The notes beneath the pieces were generated by a model, which searched no databases, was not told the DNA's origin, and worked only from the letters and a program-made list of their open reading frames with translations. From positions 81,446,881 to 81,510,880 of the forward strand of contig JALJCS010000001.1 of assembly GCA_023055355.1 (NCBI GenBank): a stretch of DNA of 64,000 bases, written 5' to 3'. This DNA comes from Agelaius tricolor. Lineage: Eukaryota; Chordata; Aves; Passeriformes; Icteridae. The position numbers and the translations under genes were made by a program. Below, in pieces: positions 24,624 to 36,479 of this stretch. The first letter of the stretch is position 1. Each line of letters opens with the position of its first letter.

Positions 24624-27600
24624 CTTTTCAAAAGGGAAAAAGTGTTAGCCCCAGTGTCTTGGCCAAATTCCAGCTTGGGTAATTATGTTCTGCCTACCTA
24701 AATTCCCTTGTTTCAATTCGCTGTTATTTTTAATTTCTTCCCTAAACCTGTGTATAGTATTATCATGTGCTGGGAGACAGCTTCCTCTGGCACTCTAGAT
24801 TTGCTTGCATTTTTGAGGTAGAATTGAAATTTGTATATAATAATAATAATTTGTTAAGTCTACAAAGAACTGAAAGTCTTATCATTTAATGTAAAATCAT
24901 TTTTAGAATGCAATCTAAGTCTTTCATGTGTTGCAACGATCAGTTTCACACAATTATTTCTACTAAGAAAATACTTTTTCAGAAGGAGGGTTTGAAGGTA
25001 CCTTTTATGTTATTTTAGTTGATATTTTTAAAATCTAATGATGTAGTGTGTATTGAATATCAACACCCACAGAACATTGGAAGAGATGTTCAGCTTAGAA
25101 ACAATTTGTTTATTCATTTTTTTATGAGCATGAAAAGCCAGAACATGGAAGATGGGTGGGTACTGACATAGTGTGCTTTGGATGACCTGTGTGCAGAAAA
25201 CTGTTTACAGAAGGAACATCAAATACAGAAGCTGTAAGTCCCATCACTTACAATCTTAATGGAAGATTCTTTATAGTGGTACAGGCAATGGAACAAGAAC
25301 CCCCAGAGAATACAAGAATTAGTGTTAACCAAATAGAAAAGACAAAAGTCCTCTTTGAGGTTCCAACCTTTTAAGATATTAGAGATAAACTCAAGCTAGA
25401 ATATTGAATAAAGTGTATACCTTCAAGTACACACTCAAACATATTTCACAGGGTTTGGAAGAATAGTTGTTTTGGTATGGTCTTTCATGGGCAGAAGTCA
25501 CTCAGAGTTAAAAGTTAAATGTTCTCAGTGATTCATCTTGAGATAACACAATCCCTAAAGGCTGGTGGCTGGCACATGGAGGAGCTGTGTCTGTGGCTGC
25601 CTGGTGCAGTCACTCCCATCCTATCCAGTCCAGCTGTGTCCAGGTGTGTGTGATTTGTGCCACTGTTCAGGAGTGGTCAATTTTGGCTCCCTGTACACTC
25701 AATGGAAACAGATGGCTTCAGAAGACTGCTGCAAATGCAATTTCGGTCTCTGATTAAAGTCTTGTGACAAAGGACCCAAACCCAAGCACACACATCTTTT
25801 CTGAATGGAGGTTGCAATATACATGCAGGAGCTGTTAAGCTTTTGAGGGATTTCCCATGCTCGCTATTTTTTGTTTTTTGTTCAGGGAAGCAATTTCATT
25901 TGTTTCTTGGTATTCCACTGTGATTGCTGAGTTGCAATTCCTCAAAGAAAGGGATTCTGAAAGGATGAGAACAAGGGGATTGTGGGCCTGGTGCTGCCCA
26001 ATATTTTAGTTTTGTGAAAGCTGAGGGTGCTGAGTTGCTTGTCTGCAGAGATCCACTTATGTCCAAATGTTGAAACCTTTGGTGGGAAAAAATTGGTTTG
26101 GTTTTTTTTTTTTTTACCTGTTTTTAAGTGTGGAGGGTTTATTCAATACCTGCTTGCTTTTTTATTTGTGCTATTAACTTGTTTTACTGATCTGTTTGCA
26201 CAGATTCCTCTAAATTGCACATTATTTTCATTATAATCTGTATCTGCTTTTTAAAAAAGAAAACCTCACTAGAGCTGTTGGCATGAAAATAAATTAAAAT
26301 TGAAAAGTCTATAATTACAATATTAGCCTGTAATTATTTCTAAAAACTACAATACAGTACAGAGCAATAAAATAAGAACAAGTGTTGAACAACTCACACG
26401 ACTTTGTTGGCTAACGCTAAGCAGTTAACTGTACACTAAGAAGTAATCAGAAATCCTGAGCCAAGGTTCCCATTTGGACTGAAGTCCCTGCTCTGGATAG
26501 TCCTGTTATGTGAGATCACAGACTTTTATGAGAACCTTACAAATGAGCAGGTCCTGGGAGACTGGCGGGTGGAGTGAGATGTCCTTGGTCCAAAACTCTC
26601 TGGTGTCAGTATCTAAAAAAACCTCGATGGCAGGGACTGGAAGGACACAGCTCCACACAGGGCTGCTCAGGGAAGCTCCTCTTTGCCTTAGGGCAATGCA
26701 GAGATATCAGCATCGCTTATATCAGCAGCACTGCATTTCAAGAGACAGCTCTTTCTTCTCTCTTTAAAGGGCACCCTGAAATCCCACAAGGTGTGAAGAA
26801 GCCTGCCTAGGAACAAGATCCCACACCAGATATGGTGTTTATGGTACCCACTATCATGTGACATTTAAGGTAATGGGTGATGCCCACACGAGTAGAGGAT
26901 GAACATGTGACAATCTTGATCTCAGCTACCGTTGGTGCACTATTCTGAACTATTGTAGTCTCTACCTATTCATACTTCCCTGCTTTTTGAAATCCCACTC
27001 AGCATCTGATAGATCATGAAGGTCCTAAGTGATTTATCTAAAGCCTGCTCTTGGGTAGAAAATAGCAAACAGAAAACAAGGCTAAAGGTGTAGCGCAAAG
27101 ACTGATGCCTTGATTTCTGGTCAGCACTTCTCCCTGTTGGAAAGGGACATTATTTTCTTGAAATTAGTGATTTTTGCTGAAATGAAAGATGGATATACTC
27201 TATGAAGTCTTGCTAATTTTTCAATAAATTAATTTGAAACAGAACTAGCGTTATACACTCCTTTTAAAACTGGTAGCAGGGAAGAATTCTGCAGGGTTCA
27301 AATTTCAATTTCACCGATTAAATGTTATTTTCCAATAATTTTCTGCAGTTTGAAAATTGTTCTTAATTTTAATTATTTCTTAAAAATTAGTGAAGGATTT
27401 AAGAAACAAAGTATATAAAGAACTTTTCCAGAAACTTTTTATTGCTACATGACATAGATGTGTTGGGGCTGCTATTTGTATCCTGAATATGGCCTGGTTT
27501 TTGGGTGTCTTTGTCAATATGAGCTGAGACCTGTCCTGCTCCATCTCAACAGCCAGCAGGACCTGAGGCATGTGGCTTAAAGCTTTCTTGAGTTTGTTTC

Positions 27601-28579
27601 AATTAAGGAACTGTTTTACAGATGCTTAATATAACCTAGAATAAAAAAAATATGCTTTAGAGCCATACAGTATACTACTTCAGATGCTCCTGTTCAATAC
27701 TTAGGAAGGAATAAAAGTCAGGATTTTTCTACCATCCTAATTGCTGAGGCAAATACAGTCTCTAGAACCGGTACGAAAGCCTGCTCCATGGGCTAGTGGC
27801 GTTTGATATCTGTGAGTAATCAAAAAATATTGTTGTTACCCTCTTGCCAGGGGACCCAAATCTGACCATATTTAAAAGAGATGCAAATGGAACTTAAAGG
27901 GACTATAAACCCCTGGGTTACCCATCAGCTGTTCTTATATGGAGTTCAAAGACCTGTTCTTAGTTCTCCATTGAGCAAGGGCTCAATCTGTACAATGAGC
28001 CAAAATTAATGGTATTGGTATCCCTTTCTTGTAGGTGGTCTCAGCTCAGGATTCTGAGTGGAAATGTTATTGCCTAGTCAGTTGCCCCTATTCTGGAAGT
28101 CCCAGCTTTCATACTGAGATAAATCCATTTTCCACAGAGTAGACGACTTATTCCATGGCAGTGTCCACAGGAACAGGAAAACCAGAATGGTTAAAGTATA
28201 CCTATTTCCAGGATCACAAACCCAGTTGGTTTATTTTCTGCACATACCAGTTGACTCTTTGCTTTCTTGAAAGAGTAATTATTATGGAAGAAGTTATTAT
28301 CTGAGAACAGAAAATCTGAAAAAGGAAGAGAATTGGCATAATTATAGTAGAATAGCATCCCTGACCAGACCAACCCTAAGTGTCACAGCAAGTTCTTTGA
28401 TCTACTCCAAAACAGTGTAGCCACAAGCTTGATTTTCCCCTCAAGACAGAAAGTTGAATCACAGTATGCCCCAAAATAATTTAATGAGCATGAATTCCAA
28501 ATTAAATTAAAAAAACTTGTAAAGGCACTACACCCCAAAGATACCAGTCGCCACAGAATTTTTTAACCAACTGTGTTTT
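24624..28579. other. Unique sequence, no gene seen
   Basis: AT-rich unrecognised DNA with two GC-richer patches (about 25560-25780 and 26490-26820) that contain short open frames without known domains. Runs of T occur at about 26100-26115. Confidence 0.45.
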
Positions 28580-29440
28580 ATTTCAAATAATAACAGTAAT
28601 TAAAAATACATATCTTAGAAGCAGCAGCAGATTAGTTAAAGAACATTTTAGGATTATAAAAACACTTTCCGTTGTATCAACCAGATGTCATTTCAAATGC
28701 TACTGTTTGGATTAATTAACTGAGTTCAGGACACCACATATTAAACCTGCTAGTTGTACTACCCATCCTCCCTCATATCCTTTTGTAATTTGTTACTAAA
28801 ATCTTGGCCAATTAGAAAAACACAATCTATTAAGTAAAACAGCACACTGAACCAATCAACAGTAATTACTCAGATTAGGAGCCATTTAAATGATTTATGG
28901 CAGAAATTAGATTTTTTAAAATGCTTCATAAAGTTGTCATTCGTTTCACACATACACATATACAGTATGTGGAATGTATGGATTCTGTGTTGAAAAGATA
29001 CAATTAATTGTCTCACAGAAATGCCACAAATCATGTATTTTAGTAAAAAGATCATTATAACAGGATATAATTGATTTAAAGCACTAGTCTGGTTAAGGAA
29101 TACCGTTATAAAGTGCTTCAGACTGCACTGCAAGTGCAATTCTATCTCTCTTATAGATACACTTAATTACTTCAATAAGTCTGTAAAACTATTTTATAAA
29201 GCAGTAGCTTTTAAATTACTTTCACCCTAGCAGAGATTATGATCATTTTATGGAATATAATGCAAATACATTTCTCAGCATATTAATAAATCCTAACATT
29301 TGCTGCATTGAAGACTGGAGGAAAAGTGCTCTCATTATATAAATATAGGTGGCCTTCCTCTAGATTTTCCTTTAGGCTAAAATAAATTAAGTGTAGATAA
29401 CCTAGTGTGTAATAATGCTTCCTTATCTATATCAAAAAGC
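28580..29440. promoter_or_regulatory. Long AT-rich candidate conserved non-coding block
   Basis: About 0.86 kb without transposon signature, GC-poor and dense in TAAT/ATTA cores: 'ggattaattaactgagttca', 'cagtaattactcagattagg', 'ccatttaaatgatttatggc', 'agagattatgatcatttta', 'atgcaaatacatttctcagc' (the last includes the octamer ATGCAAAT). CCAAT-like motifs occur at 'ttggccaattag' and 'aaccaatcaa'. The texture resembles blocks around developmental genes, but identity and activity are not shown by sequence alone. Confidence 0.3.
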
Positions 29441-29586
29441 ACATTTTAAATTTGACCACTTTAAACTGGGGCAGTTCACCTGGGCCCAACCTCTGGTCTC
29501 CAGTGTTGGCCCATGACAGGTGCTTGGTTTAGAATTTAAGAGCAGGGTATTAACAAATATTTTAACACTTTTGTCATCAGCCTTCC

Positions 29587-30219
29587 TGTTGGAACCAGGG
29601 CACAGGGAATATTTCTCTGCCTGTCCTGAGGGGTCCTGGCTCCCAGAGAAGCACTGCCTTTAACCTTTGCCCGTGGAGAGGGCTTCCAAGGCTTTGGGAT
29701 GGATTGTGGATTGGAGTTTACAAGTGTGTGAGATAATAGAGAATAGTGTAGTTTCTCACAGGGTGAGAAATTTAGAGTTTTGGGATTTTAGTATAGAGAT
29801 AAATAGGAGGTAAGATGGAGGATCTTGGGCATTGTCTGAGCTTCTTCTTTATCTACTCCATCCATGTTCTGCAGCGTTGGAGCACAGGGTGATTGGTTGT
29901 GGGAAGCTGCAGTGCAGAGGTTACGTGGGCAGACAAGGATTAGTTGTGGGTAGAAAGGTAGAAATGGAGTATGTTTTAAGAGTTAATTGGATAAAATAGC
30001 TTTAAAAGACCTTCAAACTGTACATCTTGGGACCATTTGTGCTGTACTTTCTTGCGAGCTAAGTCTGCTGCAGAGAGCGTGCCAAACTTCTGATAAGATA
30101 AAAACAAACAGCAACTTGAAGACTGAAAAAGGTCCCATGTGTCTCTCAATCCTGGCACAGAACTGTTAAAAAGAGGTTTTTCTGTCAGGGGACCCTCTGA
30201 GGCCCTGAGGGGCTGCACA
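29587..30219 (+). mobile_element. Solo LTR, ERVK-type (class II) endogenous retrovirus
   Basis: The element begins 'tgttggaaccagggcac' and ends 'gaggggctgcaca', giving the canonical TGT...ACA termini, and is flanked on both sides by the 6-bp direct repeat 'ccttcc' (29581-29586 and 30220-30225). A 6-bp target-site duplication is typical of class II (ERVK-like) integrases. Internal sequence such as 'agtgtagtttctcacagggt', 'ttggagcacagggtgattgg' and 'gcaacttgaagactgaaaa' resembles passerine ERVK LTRs as I remember them. A TATA-like 'gataaaatagctttaaaaga' lies near 29990-30009, possibly the U3 promoter. No internal retroviral sequence adjoins it, so it is a solo LTR left by recombination. Orientation is inferred from the TATA-like site. 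No proteins are encoded; two short open frames inside (29987-30169 plus, 29976-30230 minus) are incidental. Confidence 0.92.
29981..30010 (+). promoter_or_regulatory. Possible LTR core promoter (TATA-like)
   Basis: 'ggataaaatagctttaaaag' in the middle of the ERVK-type LTR has the composition and place expected for a U3 TATA box, upstream of a putative R region beginning near 'gtgctgtactttcttgcgag'. Activity is not demonstrated. Confidence 0.35.
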
Positions 30220-30225
30220 CCTTCC

Positions 30226-32539
30226 CACATAGTAAATCATAATTTCCCTCCCTTTGCTGCTCTGGGAGATGCAAGACCTTCAACCAAAAGACCTGCCCAT
30301 TAAAGAACCAAGCCCAAAATCAATGACAAGGAAATTTTTCAGTACCTTGGTGACTGTCAGAAGAGAAAATTACTTTTAGAGATAGGATCTCATTATGTAG
30401 AATTGCTTAAGTGTTAAAATTAACATTTAACAAAAGAGATCAGTGAGGCTACATAAAGTTTTGGTTCCTTTATTGTTACAAAGGATGACCTAACAGGAGA
30501 AAGGCATTGGAAGCATTTGCAGGCTCTTAAGCAATTTATAGTGAAGCTGCGTGAATAACTAGGAATGAAGTAGCTGACAAAAATCAAACCTGCTGTAAAA
30601 ACCAACTAGACTAATCATAGGTTTATGACTGATCACCTTTGTCATTCAGTTTAAAAATAAATTGTAAGTTTAATGAAGGAATTTTTTATTTATACTTAAT
30701 TTTTGTTGAAGCTCTAGTGTGTTCTTTAGTGCATTCACTTCATCTGTGACACCATGGCAAAGTTGCTAGATAAGGACAAAAGATGGTAAGATACAGGACT
30801 GTTTTATTACAGTGTTCATGAACTTCCAGAATTGATATTATCTATTGAAAATAGTACTGTGAGGTGTGATGGCACTGGAACTCTTATTTTGAGGGCATGC
30901 CAATATAACACAGGTAAGCATGCTCCAGAGGTGCTACAGGATTTGTGTGACAAAACATCTGGTTTGTAAATAAACAAAAATACTATCCCAAGCTTAATCA
31001 TGTTTGCAACAAAAAAACCCCAAAAACCAGAGCTAAAGAGCTTTTTTTTTTAATAAGACTCTGGCTGGGAGGGGAAAACCAATTTATCTAAAGTAAAACA
31101 ATTTCATTTTTCCTATTTCTGCAGCCTCTGGCTATTTCAGGTTGAAGATGGATTTTTTTTTTTTTAATTAATGAAGCACACTTTCTCTTTTTCCTCTCTT
31201 TGCAGCAAGTTTTTCGTGGAATACTGATAAAGAAATATGATGCAGGTGATTGGATTGCTGGAGCAGGGTAGTTCCCTGTCTGAAATGGACCATACAATTT
31301 CTGTGGTCAATGGAATCTAATCTATAGAAAACACATATTCTGCTGAGTTGCAGGCATACTTTGAGAGCAAGGCACATGGAAATCACACCCTCAAATCAGT
31401 AGAGCAATCTAGGATGAGCAAAAGATATTCTACATTATAAGGCAAGGATATCCATTTCTGCTTTCCTTCAACAATTCATACACAAACTGCAGATATAGAT
31501 AGACAGCAACAATGTTATCAGATATGTGAAAATGTGCTGTTTAAGAGAATTGTTTTTCAAAATGTTCAGTTCTAACAAAATTCCAATTATTAAGAATATG
31601 TGAATAAATTTGAATATATTATTTTTTGAGTGTTCAACAGTTTGTTATCTTCATAGTCTTATTTTAAGGAATTTCATGGTTCTACAGCAATACCATTTAG
31701 TGGGTTGTCCTTGCAGAAGGAGATGCAGTAGAGGAATTGGGAAAGGAATATGCTCAATTAATTAGTACAGTATTTGATCTTGCTCCTAATGAAAATCTAA
31801 CTAAAATACTAATTTGGCAGATTTTTGGCCAGAAAGGAAACACTAGGCACTCTTAAATTTTGGGGAAGTGAGTAGGAAAACATAGAGCTTGAAAGGCATT
31901 TTGAGAGCATTTTACAATAGCTTTTATCTCATTATTTAATACATTCTCTTTTATGTAAATTCTAATACAGGCTTTTTTTGTCGTTGTTGTTTTTACTATC
32001 AAATCACAGCATTCATTTCTCTATGGTTACAGAATATCAGTCCGGAGTTTCTAATTTTTTTTCTTGAATTTTTTTCTTTTATTGTGTTTTTGTCTTATTA
32101 TTTTTTATTCCCCACTGATTACTCTCTGAGAAATCAAAAGCCTAGAGCATGCACCATCTCACCTTACTCTGCAAAACTTCATAAAAGCCTTTTTTGAGGG
32201 ACGATGTCTGCTGAAGGTTCTCTTTACAAATATCCCTCCATTTCCTCTTGTCTGGACAGGAAAGATAAAATCTGCTACAGAAAAAGCTTCAAGTTTCTTT
32301 CCACTTAGATGCTAGAATATGTTTTATAAGTACCCAACCAACTGAATAATCAAAATCTTTTAATAGCAATTTACTATGGGCTATATACAAGAATAATAGC
32401 TTTGCTTATAATTTAAATTATTCTCCTACATTATATCTGTAATGAGCATGTGAAAAAACCAGTAGAGCCTGAATGAAATAAGCAGTTTTATATATCTGAC
32501 AGGAATTCTCTCTGGGACTTCCTAAGAGCTTAACTCTAG
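30226..32539. other. Unique sequence, no gene seen
   Basis: AT-rich unrecognised DNA. T runs at about 31042 and 31153 create low-complexity open frames. No repeat family or exon supported. Confidence 0.5.
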
Positions 32540-32810
32540 CTCAGCTCTTGTTACAGGTTTGGACACAGGCTGTTGTGTGTTACTCACAGAGCTGCCTCAA
32601 GAGGAAGGGCAGACTTCCCTGGGAGCACAGATGCCACCAGATCCTTGCTGCTGGGATGGTGATTTGGCAATACAGCCTGCCCCAGCCATGGGCCTGCCTC
32701 TGGCCTTGTGGGCACTCGGGGCTCCCTGGCTGCACAGGCTATCACAGGGTGGAAATAAGGAGCACATTTTGGTTTGAAAACATTACTGTATCCCTGCAGC
32801 AGTGATGTTG
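32540..32810. other. GC-rich island of unknown nature
   Basis: About 270 bp richer in G and C than the flanks, with two overlapping plus-strand open frames (32548-32805 and 32559-32777) that share no similarity with a protein I know. Could be an exon of a non-coding transcript or an unclassified repeat remnant. Confidence 0.3.
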
Positions 32811-33305
32811 TGGTGTTTTCTATATCAGATATTGTGAAATTAGAGCTTTATAAAAATATAATCCTTTGGGTGTATAATGTGTGAGCTTGTGTTATTGCCT
32901 GGATTTACAAAAGTTTCTATTTCAAAAGCCTTGTCCCATTTCTGGGTCAGATATGTTTGTAAAACAATAAAAATAGAAATCCCTGTTGTAAAGCAAAATT
33001 ATGCCCAATGAACAAAAAGCCTCATGAGTCCTGGAGCTTTCTTCCTTAGACCTAGGCCAGAGATGCTTTATCTGCAAACTATGCAACAGTTTCAAGGGAG
33101 CAGCTGAAGAAATTGTATTGTCATAGGATCAAGGTAATTATTACATTGTCTGGGGGTTTGACCTTGGCTGGATCCACCTCTGCAACTGGACAGAGCAAAG
33201 AAAAACTATGATGGAAGGCTCATTGGCTGAAATAAGGATGGGGAAAGATCACTCCTTGTTTACCAACGTACGCAAAACAGACTGGACTTCAGGAAAATTA
33301 CAGAA

Positions 33306-33311
33306 TTTATT
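33306..33311 (-). terminator. LTR polyadenylation signal AATAAA (minus)
   Basis: TTTATT on plus reads AATAAA on minus and sits upstream of the LTR's U5-like end, where retroviral polyadenylation signals lie. Assigned from position and motif only. Confidence 0.4.
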
Positions 33312-33479
33312 ATCAATTAAAATTAGAGCACAATAATGAGAAATAAACCAAATCTTAGAACTGCTTTCTCCCTACCCCTCCCTCCTTCCTTCTTCTCCTC
33401 CCCCAGTTGCATGGGGAGATGGAGAATGGGGCTTACAGCCAGTTCATTGGACATGGTTCCTGCTGCTGTTTAGGGAGAG

Positions 33480-33845
33480 GAGCCCTTTCCCTGCTCCAGC
33501 ATGGAGTCCCTCCCATGGGAGACAGTCCTCCACAAATTTCTCCAGGGTGAGTCCTTCCCATGGCTTCCAGTTCTTAACAAACTGCTGAACATGGTTCACT
33601 CTTCCATGGAGTGTAGCCCTTCAAGAACAGCCTGCTCCAGCGTGGGTCCCCAGAGTGTCACAAGCCCTGCCAGGAGCCTGCTCCATCTTGGGCTTCCCAT
33701 GGGGCCACAACTTTTTTTTTGGGCATCACCCTGCTCCATTGTGGGGACCTCCACAGGCTGTGGGTGGATCTCTGTGTCCCCATGGTCCCCCATGGGCTGC
33801 AGGGGCACAGCTGCTGCACCATGGGCTGCACCATGGGCTGCAGAG
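33480..33845. repeat. Degenerate internal tandem repeats of the LTR
   Basis: Successive units share 'ctgctcca(gc)rtggg' followed by 'tccc...cctcca' or 'cacaa', spaced roughly 40-55 bp: at about 33494, 33580, 33629, 33679 and 33731. A perfect 12-bp pair ('ctgcaccatggg' twice) follows at about 33814-33837. This repetition is part of the LTR family. Confidence 0.7.
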
Positions 33846-34178
33846 GAATCTCAGCTCTGACACCTGGGGCACCTCTTCCCTTTCCCTCTGCGCTGACTGG
33901 GATCTGCGGGCTTACTGCTTTTCATATTCACACCTGCCTCTTCTTTGAGCTCAATTACTACTGCACAATCACTGTTTTTCCCTTTTTAGATATGACAGAT
34001 AACATATTACATTATTACTACCACCTCTGATGGACTTGGCCTTGGCCCACGGTGGGTCAGACTTGAAACCATCTGGCATGGATTCTGTCAGACATGGGGG
34101 AAGCTTCTGGCAGGTTATCACAGAAGCAACCCCTGTGGCCCTCCTGCTACCAAAATCTGGCCATGCAAACTCAATACC

Positions 34179-35104
34179 TGTGGTCTAGAATAATTAGACA
34201 TTATTCCTCCAAGATGCTTCTTGATGTCCAAGAAATACTATCTTCTGACCTAAGAATATTTTTCTACAGCATATGTACATTAAAATTTGCATTAAAATTT
34301 AGAGAAGACAAACTCAAGCTGGATTTTGTGACTAGTTTCTCTAGGGAGAGTCCCATGCTATTCAATACTGTGCTATAAAACAAATGTGTATTTGTGAAAT
34401 GAATATCAGACTTTGAATGTTGTGTTTAGTACACCCAGACCTGTTAGATCAGTGACTGCTGAGTTCTCGAGGGATACCAAGAACAAAATCAACTGAAATG
34501 ACCTCTGTTTACAGGGGACAAAAGCAAGGTGCAGGTAATCAATATGTAATCTTCAAGGGTCTCTCAAGTATCAGGGGATACTAACAAGGAAGGCACATCT
34601 CAGTATTCTTCTATATTGAGCAAAAATAAAACCTCAACAGCTTTGAATAATAAAAATTTAATAATATATATTTTATTTTGACATTAAAATAATGAAACAT
34701 AATAAATTAAAATATTGTGGTCTATGGTTACCACTATCACCCTGAACTATTGCTATAGGTCACTAAAATATCTACAACATATGTCATAAATCTTGCTTCC
34801 ATAGAATTGCTATATTTGGTCAGATTTCCCTTTGCTGGTAAAAAATTCTGTTTTGTTATCCTTGTGCTGAGAGGGCCGATACCAGGTGATTCAGAATAAA
34901 CTAGAAATCCCATGAAATGCTAATAATTTTCATGAAGATGTTTGGGTTCTAATTCTAACATTCTAATCCTCTCACATAAAGTCATCTCAAGCTATAAAGC
35001 ATTAAGTTTTCTGGTTGTAACATTTCTTTTTTCTCTTGCATTAGGCAATGTTGGACATTACATTTACAGTAATATACCAGTTATTCTGTAAAATCTTAGT
35101 TGAA
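34179..35104. other. Unique sequence, no gene seen
   Basis: Very AT-rich DNA ('aatttaataatatatatttt' near 34657) with no recognised element. Confidence 0.5.
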
Positions 35105-35190
35105 TTTGCCTAGCTGGCAGCCCACCTCTGTGAGTTCCACAGTCTAATTATGCTTTCAGTGAAGAAATTTCACCAGGTGGGAAAGGAGCT
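35105..35190 (-). mobile_element. Possible short relic of an old CR1/L3-like LINE
   Basis: 'ctgtgagttccacagtctaa' followed by 'ttatgctttcagtgaagaaa' resembles the reverse complement of the region in older CR1/L3-like elements encoding the conserved stretch before the 3' end. The match is short and could be coincidental. Confidence 0.35.
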
Positions 35191-36456
35191 GAAAAAGTAT
35201 TTTCATTATTTCTTTGCCTAAGGCCTTACCCAGAGAAGCAAGTAGTCCTCTCCAGTTTGTTGAACCAGGAACCCAGCTGTTAAATTCAGGGTTTTGGTGA
35301 AATAAAATCCACAGATTAGGAGACAGAAATAAAATTAATCCTGTGAAAAAAACTGTGGAAATGAAATTGGTTAAAATTCTTTGTTCAGTCATAAGATGCT
35401 AAAATAAGAGGACTGCCTGAGACCCCAGAATTTTGATCCATTTAATAGAGATGCAAGAAGGGAAAAACTATTAGAGCTTTATAAAGTTTGATTAAAGTCT
35501 GAAGGATTTCAAATAAATGGCTTTGATATTGCCATCTCAATTAGAAACAAATTGTTGCCATTGACATTCTCCTTAACAGTACATAGCTGGAAAACCATGA
35601 AAAAGACTACAGAGGGCATTGAAGAAGCAAGCAGAAGCTTTTCTTTCACTCAAAATTTTCTATGGTCAGCTAAAATATAGCAGAATTACAGTGAGACTTA
35701 CTGTGTAGTCCTTGTTGCAAAGGTGGGAAATCACCAGCTCTAGATGGCTGCATGACTTTGTTCTGCATTGCACTGCAACTCATTGAAACCAATTGACATT
35801 ATCTTTGCATCCACATGACTGGGAATTTACTGCTCATGATACCTCAGAAGTGCTTAGCAGGAATGAAATTTCAGCTTAAAACTGAGGTTCCTAATTTTAA
35901 TTATTCTAATGCTACTGTTCTGTTTAGATCACCTTCTGAAAAAAAAAAAAGTATTTCGGTGGGAAAAAAAGAATGTGTTTTTGGTTGTTATTGTTGGCTA
36001 ACACATACACACAGACACAAAAAAAGTAATAAAAGAAAAACTTTCACAGCTTTCCCATTATTAGTTCTGGGAGAACATAATAAAGCCACAGCTGGCAGGC
36101 ACATTTTTTTTCTTAGCATTTGATAATAGAATTAATTGGTAAGTGGAAAGCTTACAACCCTTTTTCTGCTGCAAGTTGCCCTCTGCTATCATTTTGAATA
36201 GATGTTAAAATCCAAGCTAATTGTAATTCACTTAATAATGAAGAAATATATTTGCATCATCAATAATCAAGGCCCTTTTTTTACAAGTAATTTTAGTGTG
36301 GAACGCCAACAAACTGTGGACAAAAAGATGTTCAGGTTAGCATGAGTAGTTCAGGGTGATGGGGTAAATTCAAATGCAGCACTCTAATATACATCTCCAG
36401 TCTGTGTGCTTCCTGTTGTAATGACAACACTCCCTAAACAGCATTTCAGGAAGCAT
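35191..36456. other. Unique sequence, no gene seen
   Basis: AT-rich; the part at 36120-36290 ('agctaattgtaattcactta', 'gcatcatcaataatcaaggc') has enhancer-like texture. An A run lies near 35940. No repeat family recognised. Confidence 0.45.
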
Positions 36457-36479
36457 GGGGCAGGGGTGGGGTGGGTGGG
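36457..36479 (+). other. Canonical G-quadruplex motif (plus strand)
   Basis: Five G runs separated by loops of 1-2 bases: gggg-ca-gggg-t-gggg-t-ggg-t-ggg. This satisfies the standard G3+N1-7 pattern with very short loops, which are the most stable kind. It stands alone in AT-rich DNA, with no visible gene start nearby. Confidence 0.9.

Larger units (their letters stand above)
33147..34178 (-). mobile_element. LTR of an avian ERVL-like endogenous retrovirus, minus strand
   Basis: Plus-strand start 'tgtctgggggtttgacctt' and end 'ccatgcaaactcaatacc' match the two ends of a well-known songbird ERVL-type LTR whose sense direction is the other strand. Read on minus, it has a decayed R/U5 zone ('ccttatttcagccaatgagc') and an AATAAA signal (33306-33311 on minus), consistent with that orientation. 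Intermediate landmarks agree: 'ctcccatgggagacagtcct', 'gcctgctccagcgtgggtcc', 'tctgtcagacatgggggaag', 'ttatcacagaagcaacccct'. The interior holds degenerate 40-50 bp repeats built on 'ctgctccagcrtgggtccc'. I see no matching target-site duplication (tacat versus tgtgg), so it may be old, edge-mutated or part of a rearranged insertion. No viral coding sequence adjoins it. Open frames at 33501-34030 are by-products of its GC-rich repeats. Confidence 0.92.

Noticed and set aside
29976..30230. 84-codon minus open frame as a possible gene
   Set aside because: It lies almost wholly within the ERVK-type LTR, whose boundaries are fixed by the target-site duplication.
33501..34030. Several plus open frames rich in G, P, H and W
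   Set aside because: They lie wholly inside the LTR and reflect its degenerate GC-rich repeats.
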